64,000 bases of DNA from Tetracentron sinense (Eukaryota; Streptophyta; Magnoliopsida; Trochodendrales; Trochodendraceae). Shown here piece after piece: positions 23,211 through 34,439 of this stretch. Each line of letters opens with the position of its first letter. Within the stretch, counting starts at the first letter, position 1. The position numbers and the translations under genes are program-made. The stretch is taken from assembly GCA_015143295.1 (NCBI GenBank), contig CM026551.1:14681827-14745826 (forward strand). The letters are read 5' to 3'. A model generated the notes under the pieces. That model was not told where the DNA came from and did not search any database. It was given only the letters and a program-made list of their open reading frames with translations.

Positions 23211-26200
23211 ATGGAGAACCATGCGAGAGAGAGAGGAAACCCTAGAGGAAGAGGAAGGCCCAATCAGAACCGAGGAAACCCTAGCTTTCAACAGCGGGGT
23301 TACCGACCGGTTTCCGGCCAAAGTGGGAGCTCCGGGCAAGTACCATATTCGGGTGAAGGTCAGTCTGGTTACCGACCAGTTTCCGGTCAAGGTCGGGGCT
23401 CCGGGCATTTACCCAATTGGGGTGACGCTCAGTCTGGTTACCGACCAGTTTCCGGCCAAGGTCGGAGCTCCGGGCAAGTACCCTATTCGGGTGAAGGTCA
23501 GTCTGGTTACCGACCAGTTTCCGGTCAAGGTCGGGGCTCCGGGCAATTACCCAATTGGGGTGACGCTCAGTCTGGTTACCGACCAGTTTCCGGCCAAGGT
23601 CGGAGCTCCGGGCAAGTGCCCCATTCCGGTGAAGGTCAGTCTGGTTACCGACCAGTTTCCGGTCAAGGTCGGGGCTCCGGGCAATTACCCATTTGGGGTG
23701 ACGCTCAGTCTGGTCACCGACCAGTTTCCGGCCAAGGTCGGACCTCCGGGCAAGTACCCCATTCCGGTGAAGGTCAGTTTGCCAGACCCACGTGGCCGAA
23801 TTCTGGCGGAGGGTCAACAAGTGCGAGTTCTAGTGGAGGAAATTTGAGGGGTTCTGGCCAAGCTAGTGGAGGACAAATTTATGTCCCAGTTCCGCCACAG
23901 AGATCTGAATCGGTTTCTGGTAAGAATTTGAAAGTTTGTTTTTGAGCCATGAAAATGAGATATTTCTTTCGTTTTCGTTTGAATGTTTGGGTTTGTTGTG
24001 AATTTATGATCCACTATGTTGGTAAGAGGAAGCTACTTTTAATGGCAATTCCCAGTTTTTGAAAATGATAATATGGTTAATTCGAGAAAACTCGCCTTTA
24101 TAACTTGCTTGTAGCATCATAGAATAGTTTTTCTATATTGATGATACCAAATTCGAGTTTGCAACTTCTATTTCTTTTCTTTTTTTAGCTTTTTTATCTT
24201 CTTATTTTCGGATCCAAAATGGGAGACATCCAATATATTCTCAATTTTTAAAAAAGAAGAGCTCCAGTTTCTTATTTGGCATAAACATTCATGTAGTTTG
24301 CAGAAGTACCATTTGAGAATCAGGGGTTGTAATGTTTAGGCAATAAATTTGTAAGAAGCTCAAAAGGCCCCCTAAGTTTATGATCTATAATGTGGACAAG
24401 GTTTTGATATGACTAATTATATGGTAGACTAAAGAGGACATTTTAGTTGCTTATGAACATGTTTACTGTAGGCAATCTTACCGGGTTTGCAAATTGTTAA
24501 TATTCTTATACACAGGTCCTTCTAGTTCTGGACAACAGTCGCAGGAAATTTCACAGCAGTTGCCGGGGCCACCATCACTTCCTCAAAGAGTTCCAATGAA
24601 ACGACCTGACAATGGTGGGAAACAGGCCACCAAACGTCCCCGTGTTCTTGTCAATCACTTTCTTGCCAATTTCAACCCGGATTCAACCATACTCCAGTAT
24701 GACGTCGAAATTAAACCAGAGGTACCACCCAAGCATGGTCGAACAGTACAGATATCTAAGTCCGATATGTGTATGATCAAAGACAAGTTATTTTCTGATG
24801 AGCCGAGGCGGTTTCCTAAGTCCCGGACTGCCTACGACAAGGAGAAAAACATTTTCAGCGCAGTGGAGCTACCCACTGGGACATTCAGGGTGGAACTGTC
24901 TAGGGGGGAGAATGCCAAGACTCGCACATACATATTTACTATAAAGCTTGTAAAAGAGATAGATCTTCGCAGGTTGGCGGCCTATTTAAATGGGAACCTA
25001 TCATCGATCCCCCGCGACATATTACAAGGAATGGATTTAGTCATGAAGGAGAACCCAACTAAGCACCGGTTCTCAATCCACGGGTGCTTTTACTCCAAAG
25101 AATACCAGGGTGAAGATGATCTTGGCAGGGGTCTCTTTGCTTCTAGAGGGTTTAAACATAAACTGAAGACCACTTCCCAGGGTCTAGCACTATGTGTGGA
25201 CTACTCAGTTTTGGCATTTAGGAAGAGCATCCCAATACTAGAATTTCTTGAACAACACTTATACAAGTTTAATAAGGATCGTATTGATTACCAGACGAGG
25301 AAAGATTTTATGGCTACTTTGAAAGGATTGAAAGTGACAGTGACTCACCGGCAAACCAAGCAGAAATATACAATCATGGGGTTAACTGAACTCGACTCAA
25401 GCAATCTGAAGTTCACCATGGAAGATCCAGAGGGTAAGAATCCGCCGAGGGAGGTTGGACTAGTACATTATTTCAGGGAAAAGTACAAGAAGGAGATTAG
25501 GTACAAGGGTCTTCCTTGCTTGGATTTTAGCAAGGGTGAGAGAATGAACTTTGTACCTATGGAGTTTTGTGAGTTGGTTGAGGGGCAGGGATTTCCCAAG
25601 GATCTTTTGGATAAGGATAGAGAAGTAGCTCGGAAATTCAAGGACATTGCTTTGGCAAAGCCATGGAAAAGAAGGAAGGTGATACAAGATATGGTGCATG
25701 CAAGTGATGGGCCTCGTGGGTACGTAAATATACAACTTCAGTTTTTCCTTTTTTATGTATCAAGAATTTTCTGTTGCTGTGCCTTTTAGTGTCCCATTTG
25801 CTACCCAATTTGTCAGGATCAGTTGACAAGAATGGTTGCATGATAATGCTGGGTCAATTTAAAATGTGGTTTCCATCATCCATGATCACCTTCTATTCAT
25901 GATTGGACGATGCTCCCGGGGCAATAACCATAGGATAAAGTTTGTTAGGGGAAACACTTGAACAGGTGATGGTCAACTATCCTGGTAATAGAGCACATGG
26001 TGTACATGGAGGGAGGATGGAACTCACCATTCTAGGGTCTTTCAACTCCCTTTTTTTTTTCTCTACACAGTTTTTTTCTCTTTGGGAATTCCCATTTCAA
26101 TTCTTAGTTCAAAAGACATATATTGATGGTTGCAGTAGTCCAGTCGGTTCAGTTTCTTACACAGATCGTCCTAGGTAATACCCATTAAATGCCCATTGCC

Positions 26201-29200
26201 ACATAATCACATGGAGCATGTGCCATTTTGTGCTAGTGCAAGGATGGTAGACCTTTAGTATCCACCATGTGTGCCAGTTGTGGAATTTTGGTTGAAAATG
26301 TTAGTCTTGATTGGTTTACACACATAAATTGTATCCTAAATTTTGGCAACATCATACATGAAAATGTTCGACAGAAGTTAGAAGAATTTTCAAATTGTGA
26401 TGGAAACTTTAGTAGGAACTTGATGGAAAATAATAATACAGATGAAACCCAACATTTCATAGACCCACAGACTCTGCCATGCCTAAAGTTACCTGATTAG
26501 ATGATCATAGCCATTTCAATATGTAGACGTTTTTTAGCTGCCAAAATGATTTTTTACATGCATGTACACTTTTTTTTTTTTGGAAGGTAAGCTAGGGTTA
26601 GGCAGATCCCTACCAGAGAAACACAGGCGGGAATCGATCCCAGGTCCCTGGTATGACACCAAGGGACTTTACCAACTAAACAAGTTGGCATGTACACTAT
26701 ACTCTGCCAAGTCATGCATCAAACTTAATGTGGTTTTCGTGCATGGATACACCATAGAACATGGTGGGTTCAGAAAGAAGAATAGTGATCTGAAGGTAAG
26801 ATCACTACGGCTCCGTTTGGTTGCACTTCCGTTTTCTGTTTTTAAAAACAAAAATTTGGAAATTTTTACACAAAACATGTTTGGTAAACATGTTTCTGTT
26901 TTTGGTTTTTTAACAATTAATAGTAAAATTTTTAAAAATCAAGGTAATAGAAATTTTTTGTTACCTCTGTTTTTGGAAACAAAAAACAAAAACGAACCAC
27001 TATACACCACCACACTAACACCATCACTACTCCACCACCAACACCACCACCACCACTCACCACCACCCACCACCCACCACCACAACAACTCCACCACCAC
27101 CAACACCACTCAACCACCACCACCCATCACCACCACCCACCACCACTCACCACCACCACCCACCACCACTCACTACCACTCACCACCACCACTCCACCAC
27201 TCGCCACCACCACAACCACTCCACCACCAATGCCACCAACACCACTCAACCACCACCCATCACCACCACTCCACCACCCACCACCACTCACCACCACCAC
27301 CCCACCACCACTCACTACCACTCACCACCACCACCACTCCACCACCAACCCCACCAACCACCACCACCACAACCACTCCACCAATGCCACCAACCACTAC
27401 CAATATCATCACCATCACCACCACAATCACCATCACTATGGATTAGAATTGCTTACTCATTATTATATTCATCATATTTTCCAAACACGTTTTTATGTTT
27501 TTTATTTTTTAAAAACAAGTAACAGTTAGTAATGCCAAACATATTTTCTACTTGAAAATTTTGAAAACAGAAACTTATTTTCAGTTTTAAAAAACAGAAA
27601 ACAAAAACAGAAAAACGGAAGTGTATCCAAACGGCCCCTACATTTGTATGAATTCTTAGCTCTTGCTTATTTGGGACGTGCGCTATTGATTGATCAAGTC
27701 GAGATTGATGATGGATGAGCCACGTGTTTGGTGTGTCCATGCTTGTATACCACTTCTTTTAAGCAGTTCAGAAGGTGTATATCTGATCGAATGTTTATGA
27801 CCAATCGGCAATCACCTGATATAATGAACTTTGGCATAGAAGAATATGCTATGGGATGCATTAGAATGTCAGTTCTTTCTCTTACCATTGGTTATAGCGA
27901 CTCTAGGCCATATTTGGGTTTCAGATCATTCCATTTTATAGTGTTTTTGAGAAAATAATTGTATGTAGACCAAGTATTTGCTCAATATCTGAGAGTTTAC
28001 TTTATCAACTCTTGACAGAGGAGAAATTGCTGAGAATTTCGGAATAACAGTTGACACCAATATGACAGAAGTGACGGGACGTATTATCCCACTACCCAAT
28101 TTGAAGGTTAGCGAATGCAATGGCAGGCCGGGTAAATTAACACCCAAAAATAATGACGGCCAGTGGAACCTCCTTGAGAAATCGGTGTTGGATGGGAAGC
28201 AGATCGAGCGGTGGGCAATCCTTGACTTCAGTTCATCCGACAGGTACAACAAATTGAATCCTGACCAATTCATTCCAAAGCTTATCACTCGGTGTGATAA
28301 ACTCAAGATCAACATGCAGCAGCCTCTATTTTACAAGTCTGACATGAGAATTCTCTCCCATCCTGTTCGGCTTCGTAGTCTACTCAGAGATATTTATAAT
28401 CGTGCGGAGGGGCGGTTACAGATTCTTATCTGTGTGATGACTAAGAAGGATCCTGGCTACAAGACTCTCAAGTTGATTTGTGAGACTGAAATTGGGATCA
28501 TAACACAGTGTTGTCTGAGCATCAATGCCAACAAGGCCAATGATCAGTTCCTTGCAAATCTCGCTCTCAAGATCAATGCTAAGCTTGGCGGCAGCAATTT
28601 TGAGCTCTACGACCCACTCCCCCGCTTCAGTGGCAATGGCCATGTCATGTTTATAGGGGCTGACGTCAATCATCCCGGCGCTTGGAACACGACGTGTCCG
28701 TCAATTGCAGCCGTTGTTGCGACCATAAATTGGCCTGCTGCAAATAAATATGCATCTCGTATTCGGCCGCAGGACCATAGGGCCGAGAAGATTCAAAATT
28801 TCGGGGAAATGTGTTTGGAGCTTCTCAACACATATGCCCGACTCAACAAAGTCAAGCCAGAGAAAATTGTGGTGTTTCGTGATGGAGTCAGTGATGGCCA
28901 ATTTGATATGGTTTTGAATGAAGAGTTAACAGATCTCAAAAGGGCGATTGAGTCAGACGGGTACTCCCCAACGATCACACTCATAGTAGCACAGAAGCGG
29001 CACCTGACTCGTCTCTTCCCTGACCCTAATGAGAGGCAAGGGGACAAGAGCGGTAATGTGATGCCAGGGACGGTTGTGGACACAACAATTGTGCACCCTT
29101 ACGAGTTTGATTTTTATCTATGTAGCCATTATGGGGGCCTCGGTACAAGCAAGCCGACTCACTACCACGTACTCTCGGACGACCATGCAGTTAGTTCTGA

Positions 29201-29477
29201 CCAGTTGCAGACGGTTATATACAACTTGTGCTACACCTTTGCTCGATGCACTAAACCAGTGTCATTGGTCCCACCGGTGTACTATGCAGACCTTGCTGCA
29301 TATAGAGGGCGGCAATATTATGAGGCGCTGATGGATGGGTGTTCCCCTGCTTCAGTGGAATCTTCTTTATCTTCTATGACATTGTCTTCTTCACCATCAA
29401 CTTCTGTATCATCTTACGATGATGGCAGGTTCTACAAGCTGCATAGCAATCTTGAAAACGCTATGTTCTTTTGCTGA
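23211..29477 (+). CDS. AGO2-like: Argonaute, AGO2/AGO3 clade, copy 2 with expanded N-terminal repeats
   Basis: Exons 23211-23919, 24516-25719 and 28019-29477 join in frame (same phases as copy 1) to 1123 aa. The N-terminus starts MENHARERGNPRGRGRPNQN, then seven 23-residue repeats (30-190), then a Gly/Ser-rich stretch. N, PAZ, MID and PIWI follow as in copy 1. Catalytic Asp853 (FIGADVNHP), Asp926 (FRDGVSD) and the KPTHYHVL His give DDH. The tail has a Ser-rich insert (SSLSSMTLSSSPS) before YKLHSNLENAMFFC, closer to the AGO2 C-terminus than copy 1. Arg-Gly N-termini of AGO2 are known arginine-methylation and partner-binding regions. Intron 2 (2299 bp) holds a SINE and the intact (CAC)n TIR element. 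The 3' UTR has a near-perfect miR403 site. No disablement seen. Confidence 0.95.
23298..23780 (+). repeat. Seven in-frame 69-bp units in A-B alternation (138-bp higher-order repeat)
   Basis: Residues 30-190 are seven 23-residue units. A-type units run GYRPVSGQGRSSGQVPYSGEGQS-like (units 1, 3, 5, 7) and B-type run with GRGSGQLPNWGDAQS (units 2, 4, 6). Similarity is highest between units two apart, so the array probably grew as A+B pairs of 138 bp. Copy 1 has a single unit (GYRPDSGVGRSSGQVPNSSDAQF, nt 10110-10178). Each B unit carries a Trp-Gly pair. Confidence 0.93.
26560..26698 (-). mobile_element. tRNA-derived SINE with perfect target duplication
   Basis: A perfect 11-bp target duplication GCATGTACACT (26560-26570 and 26688-26698) brackets the element. 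On the minus strand it has an A-box-like TTTAGTTGGTAAAG, a B-box GGGATCGATTCCC and a poly(A) tail (T-run 26571-26581). Length without target is 117 bp. It lies antisense in intron 2 of AGO copy 2. Confidence 0.85.
26809..27650. mobile_element. TIR element with (CAC)n core, copy B (intact)
   Basis: Ends GGCTCCGTTTGG..CACTTCCGTTTTCTG and CAGAAAAACGGAAGTG..CCAAACGGCCCC are inverse; TAC flanks both sides, a possible 3-bp target. Subterminal parts are built from TTTTTAAAAACA words in both orientations. The core 27001-27440 is a CAC/CCA tract of about 440 bp. No transposase. It sits inside intron 2 of AGO copy 2 in sense to the gene as (CAC)n. Confidence 0.75.
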
Positions 29478-29970
29478 AGAAGAGTTAACTTCAGCCAGGT
29501 CCAATCTCCTTATCTATACAGGGTAGGTGAAGTTATCTTTTTTCTAACTTGGATAGTGAAGGAGTTTGTGCGTGAATCTAATATAGTTCTTATTCTTTTG
29601 GAATATAGTTATAGATGGAGTCTGTGTTGTGTTATTTGCTCTCAAATTGTCTGTTTTAAGTGGTCATGGTTATTAGAACCTATTAGTAGTGGTCCGGTCA
29701 GAGCTATTTACTGTTATGTTTTGCTAAGTACCAGTGTACTATTGATATGATGATGGATTTTATGCTATTAGAAGTTTGTTTAGAGCAGCTCTTTGTTCTT
29801 CTTCCTTTTTTCACCTGGTTTAAGGCATCATCTAATCTGTGCAGAGAGGCCCAAGCTCTCCGGGACAGTCTTTTGCTGGCTTATTATAATGGGTGCTCTG
29901 TATTTCATTCTTGAAGGGGATAACAAAATTCTCTGGAGTTGCAGAAGAGAAGCCTTATTCCAGGATAGCA
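29478..29970 (+). other. 3' UTR and duplicated downstream flank, arm 2
   Basis: Aligns with 14897-15440 (words listed there). The last shared words, CAGTCTTTTGCTGGCTTATTAT at 29864-29886 and GATAGCAAACA near 29965, give the right edge of the duplication. Confidence 0.75.
29561..29581 (+). promoter_or_regulatory. miR403 target site in AGO copy 2 3' UTR
   Basis: GGAGTTTGTGCGTGAATCTA plus a final A. It pairs with the known miR403 (starting UUAGAUUCACGCACAAAC) at 20 of 21 positions; only the first target base, opposite the miRNA 3' end, differs. It lies 84 bases after the stop, which fits the known miR403 site in AGO2 3' UTRs of eudicots. Confidence 0.9.
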
Positions 29971-30011
29971 AACATTTATGGAGGTGTTGTCCCAAATTTT
30001 TTTTTTCCTTT

Positions 30012-30161
30012 ATGCTCCGATTGTTTTGAGGTGAATAGGGGAAAATAAATGAATTCCATGGAAAATATTATTTTCCAAGTGTACTTTCTTTAGGACAACT
30101 GACATTTTCCATGAAATTCATTTGTTTTTCTCTATTTTACTTTGAAACAAACGGGGCATTA
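30012..30161. mobile_element. Short MITE with ATGCTCCGATTGTTT / AAACAAACGGGGCATT ends
   Basis: Ends and inner words (AAAATAAATGAATTCCATGGAAAA / TTTTCCATGAAATTCATTTG) are inverse over the whole length of about 150 bp, forming a foldback. No coding content. Between here and 30850 nothing else is recognised. Confidence 0.65.
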
Positions 30162-30857
30162 ATCAAAATGGGGAGGACAATTGTAAGTAAGACCATACTG
30201 ACCCGATGGGCCGAATTCCTGGCTAATGCATGATTCTTTTGAGTTATTGATCAGTGAACATAGTTTATACAGATTTTTGGGAAACTGCCCCTACTACGGT
30301 GGCTGAAGAAAAGTCGTCCATGTCTAGCAAGATATCACATATAGAAACTGGATTAGGGAAAAAAAGAGCAGATGGAACCACTTGAGCATCTGAATAGATT
30401 CTAGCTAGATCAAGCTGCCAAAAAAGAGCCACTGTGCCCCTAGTCGTGGAATGCCCCCCAAATTTTGAAAAAAAATCTTATTACATAAGTGTAATTTTAA
30501 AAACCAAATAAGTAATATCTAATTTTTATATATAGTGCCCCTCATATGAGGATGTAATTGTTGATTACGTGAGAAGTTTGCCTCTCAAAAGCGAGCCCTA
30601 CAAAAGTCGTTATAGACATAGCTCCCACTAGGTAGATGGTATGTACTTTTTTAAATTTATTTTAATAATATATCGTTATTGTTCATGGTCTTCTACAGCT
30701 GAATGTATATATGATCTTTTACGAGTGCAAACCAAAGAACCTAACAAAATATTCAAATTCATCAATAGATTAAATGTCTCTTGGTTGGAGTCCCTGAAAT
30801 TGACACCCTTTAGTCAACTTCTAGATTTGGGGAATGTGTGAATTTCTAATCCTCCAT

Positions 30858-31076
30858 GCTATGTTTGGTTGCCGAGAAAATAGGTGAAATCATGGAAAAA
30901 AAAAAAAAAAAGGATTTCTAGTCCTCTATGTTATGTTTGGTTGCCGAGAAAATAGGTGAAATCATGGGAAAGAAAAAAAAATTGGATTTCTATAATAGTT
31001 TTTAGTTGTGTTTTGCCCAAATTTCTTTTCTTTTTCATGTTTTTACTTATTTTCTCGGCAACCAAACATATGGTAT
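30858..31076. mobile_element. MITE with TATGTTTGGTTGCCGAGAAAATAGG ends, left end duplicated
   Basis: The left end TATGTTTGGTTGCCGAGAAAATAGGTGAAATCATGG occurs twice in tandem (from 30858 and 30928); the right end at 31045-31076 is its inverse (TTATTTTCTCGGCAACCAAACATA). The same family is at 50048-50199. Confidence 0.75.
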
Positions 31077-31079
31077 ACT

Positions 31080-32150
31080 TATGGCCTTATTGATAAATAT
31101 GACTGGCACAATAGATATTTTTAAATCAATGAGAAAAATGTCATGTTTAAGGACATACAGATAACTTTTATACTTGGTCTTAAAGTTGTAGGATGGCATA
31201 ACTATCTCAGTAAGGGAACATATAGGGTTGACAATTGTCAAACTGGAGTGTCAATATATTCATTCTGACTTTCTAAAACTGGTGATGCTATACTTTCTAA
31301 TTGTCTTCATAATCTCTATCTGAGCTCATACACTCGAAGCGTAGATATGATAGTCAATCTTAAAAGAGGAGTGCTAGCAATTACTCCAAATATTTCCATA
31401 GACGCAAGAATGGCCTAACATGTGGAGATCTTTCATATTTTAAGAGATTAAAAAAGTAAAATCTAGAGTATCTTTGACAGTTGTAGCCTCCCAATTGTGC
31501 CTTTGGAAGATTTGCAACTGGGCTAGCAAAATCTATCTTAAAATAGTATCTTTATATACGTCTCCGGTGTTGTTTCACGCAACAAAGAGACATCACTTTC
31601 TCAATCGCTGTGCTTTTGCGTTGTAGGTATAATTGACACACTAATTGCATAAAAAAAAATTTCTTTTCCTTAAACGTGTATATTTGCATTTAGCATGTAG
31701 CTGGTCTAGTCCCTGGTTTTTTTTTTTTAATATAGCCTGTATTATTTTTATCTACTAAGCAAACACACAGAGACACTTATGAGGCTAAATCCAACCTATC
31801 TCTACAAAAGGAATTATCTTTGATTGAGAGAACGAACTTTATAAGACACAGAAAGTCTACATCGTCTAACGATGTGTAACTGAAATGGGTTAAACCCACC
31901 CTCCAAAGGATTAATGTTGCTTGTTGGCTGATTCATTAAACTAAGCATGCACCCACACATCGTATAAATAAAACAGAGAACAAGTAATGAGAATCTTTCC
32001 GCTAAAACGAAATCTGGCATCCCGAAAGAAGAACAAGTCCAGTGTACAACCAGTAAAGATTGGATGTAATTATTTTTTTTTAAAAAGGATACTTTTACCA
32101 TGAACCCATCACTATTGAAACAAAAGGGTGAACACATGCATAGATGAGAA
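31080..32150. other. Intergenic DNA, no supported gene
   Basis: AT-rich with frequent stops. The 149-codon minus-strand frame ending at 32263 crosses from the carrier fragment into this region and is meaningful only in its first 30 or so codons. Confidence 0.5.
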
Positions 32151-32156
32151 TCATAC

Positions 32157-33010
32157 CCAAGGGTGCCTTCAGATTTGACAAACTTAGGTAACCCATCCAA
32201 CAACCTTTTGGCAAACACAAGAGCTAGGTTTGAACTCTGACATTCACTGCCTCCATGGGACAAAGGGCAACATCAGCAATTACTTCAACAGATGCTGAGC
32301 CAGCAAGGTAGATCACGGTCTTGTTCCTGGCTGCATACTCCGGCTAGGGGTGGTTATCAAACAAAGGGGCTCACGAACAACTCGAACTCAGCTAGTTCGT
32401 TTATTTAGTAAACAAGTCAAGCTCAAGCTTGATTTTCAAGCTCGTTTAGTTAACGAGCCAAGCTTGAAAACACCCCTATTCGGCTCGTTAAAAGCTCAGC
32501 TCAATTATATATATAATTAACCTATTAAAATATCTAAATATACTTACTTCATTTAAATTTTAAAATGAAGGATATTTATTAGATACTAGTAAAGATTAAT
32601 AATGTATAATGTAGTTTACATAATAAGAATATCTTTTATACAATTATAAAATTTTAGGTAACACCGTAATTTTTTTACCTATATGATGATAATAAAGTAA
32701 AAGTTAAACCTAATAAATATTTGTATCTAATGAATCAAGCTGTTCGTGAATTACTTGAGCTCGGCTCGAGTTCGTGTTTTAGAGCTTGAGTTTGTTTTAT
32801 TTAATAAACAAGTCAAGCTCAAGCTTGATTTTCGAGCTTCTTTACTTAATAAATAAGATTGAACATCCCACTACTCGGCTCGATAACACCCCTGACTCTG
32901 GCAGAGTAGTACTTCTTATAGAGCTCATAAAATCTGAACTTGCAAGCACCCTGAACACAATAACCAAGTTGGGTCGACACCCAACTCTAAAGATCCTCTA
33001 ACTCCTTGCT
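32157..33010 (-). pseudogene. Mitochondrial phosphate carrier fragment, split by a hAT-like MITE
   Basis: Read on the minus strand, 33010-32895 gives QGACKFRFYELYKKYYSA and 32344-32157 gives PEYAARNKTVIYLAGSAS, VEVIADVALCPMEAVNVRVQ and DGLPKFVKSEGTLG. These match the middle of plant mitochondrial phosphate carriers (SLC25 family, inner-membrane phosphate import). After GTLG the sequence continues GTATGATT, a plausible intron donor, so the source was genomic rather than a spliced copy. A TAG follows VRVQT, frames shift after it, both gene ends are missing and a 550-bp element sits in the middle. It is a dead fragment. Confidence 0.8.
32337..32902. mobile_element. hAT-like MITE inside the carrier fragment
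   Basis: An 8-bp target duplication ACTCCGGC / ACTCTGGC (32337-32344, 32895-32902, one mismatch) and ends TAGGGGTGGTTATC / GATAACACCCCTG fit non-autonomous hAT elements. The body (32345-32894) has inverted GCTCGAACTC/GAGCTTGATT words and an AT-rich core. Confidence 0.85.
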
Positions 33011-33889
33011 CTTTAAGCAAAACTCCGAGATGAAATGCTATTGTACTTTGCAGGTTCAAAAACCACAATTTTACTTTATATATTCCAATAAGGAAAGATG
33101 AGAATATGTATAATAAAAAAAATGAAAAAAATTAGATAAAAACAATTTCACATGTTAACTCTTCCATAGTTCTCTCTTACCTCTAAGTATATAAGTATTG
33201 TTCTAGTGTAATTCAGTGGTTTCTTTCTTTCATTTAGTATTCCCTTTCTTGTGTACTCTAGGTAGCTTAGGAGTAGCTTTGGTTGAGAAGGCTGATTTAT
33301 CTAGGATGGACTTTGAAACAAGTGCGGCACAGTCAAGATTAAGGAAAGAACTAAGGCCGTGACATGACCGACTTATATTAACACTTCAATAATATCTATA
33401 CTATTCATATTAAATCTATATATGTCTTATGTTAGTAATGTGCCAAAATTAAATATATGAGAAGAAAAAAAAATATAGGTAAAACACATAATATAGTATA
33501 AAGCATATAATTTCATTATTATAAAAGAATATTAAACTCATAATCAATTATAGTATATTATACTATTTATAACTTAATAAAAAATGTTCGTTCTGTCACT
33601 GGATAAAAAAAAATAAAAACTAATAACTCTATTGTATTGCTCTTTGCGTCGCATTGCTATCTAAAAACTAGATAAAAGAGGGGAGTTAATTTCAAATTGA
33701 CATCCACTAGTAGCATATGAAACAATAAATATAGTCTTCTTTTAGGCCCTGGCCCTTGAGGATAGAACTTAAGCCTAGTCTCCCTCTAAGGGCTAGGGCT
33801 AAACCCTTGTAGGTGAGAGTCAGGCTAGTAAGACCTAAGATTTTCCCTCACCCCTCTCTTTGAGAGCCCTAGCAATCAATCTACCCTTT

Positions 33890-34370
33890 TTAAAGAAAAA
33901 TATTGGCTCCTCGCTCCACCGAGTGAGCAATGTCTCACCCTCTTTGTTATAACTAGTTTGGCAAATCTAAAGAAATTAAAAAAAAAAAAGAGAAAACAAA
34001 CAATCACATAATGGAAATACGATACATGTGGTTCAGCAAGATGACTACGTCTATAGGAGAAAACGATAATAAGATCCACTAAGAAACAAGGGAGAATACA
34101 ATGTGTATAAGCTCTAAACCCTCTCTCGAAACCCAAGAATAAACCCCTAAATCACAACTTCAAAGAAAACCTCTTATATAGCTGGGTTACAACAAAGAAA
34201 CAAAACAGGTCAAAAAATGGGTTAAACTTTAATCGGGTCGCTTCAAGTCGACACCAGGTCATCAAGAATCCGGGTAAGATCCATACCAACTTCCTAACAA
34301 AACCCATTTGCTGAATTTGAGCCAAACTCACACTCCTCACTTGACGCATGTCCCTTTTTAACTATGGTTA
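33890..34370 (-). mobile_element. Probable solo LTR
   Basis: On the minus strand a TATA box in CAGCTATATAAGAGG (about 34172-34186) is followed by a leader-like stretch and CTGAACCACATGTATCG, a phrase common in plant copia-type LTR 3' ends. No PBS or coding region flanks it. Boundaries are uncertain. The 33010-33890 stretch to its left holds no gene that I can support. Confidence 0.4.
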
Positions 34371-34439
34371 AATGCTTTTAACCCTTTGGATTAATCTTGG
34401 TTAAGTAGGAAAAACCTTAAAAGAGTAAAAACTAAAAAG

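Noticed and set aside
23149-23847. Long overlapping open frames across the AGO copy 2 repeat (232 codons in another + frame, 179 codons on the minus strand)
   Set aside because: The unit is 69 bp, a multiple of three, so any stop-free unit stays open in all units. They look like by-products of the repeat; the AGO frame has the conserved start, splice site and paralog support.
26600-26690. A tRNA gene on the minus strand
   Set aside because: It has A- and B-box-like words but no cloverleaf I can fold, and a poly(A) tail with target duplication shows it is a SINE.
27001-27440. CRISPR-like or satellite array
   Set aside because: Spacing is three bases throughout, with no unique spacers; it is a trinucleotide tract in a plant nuclear genome.
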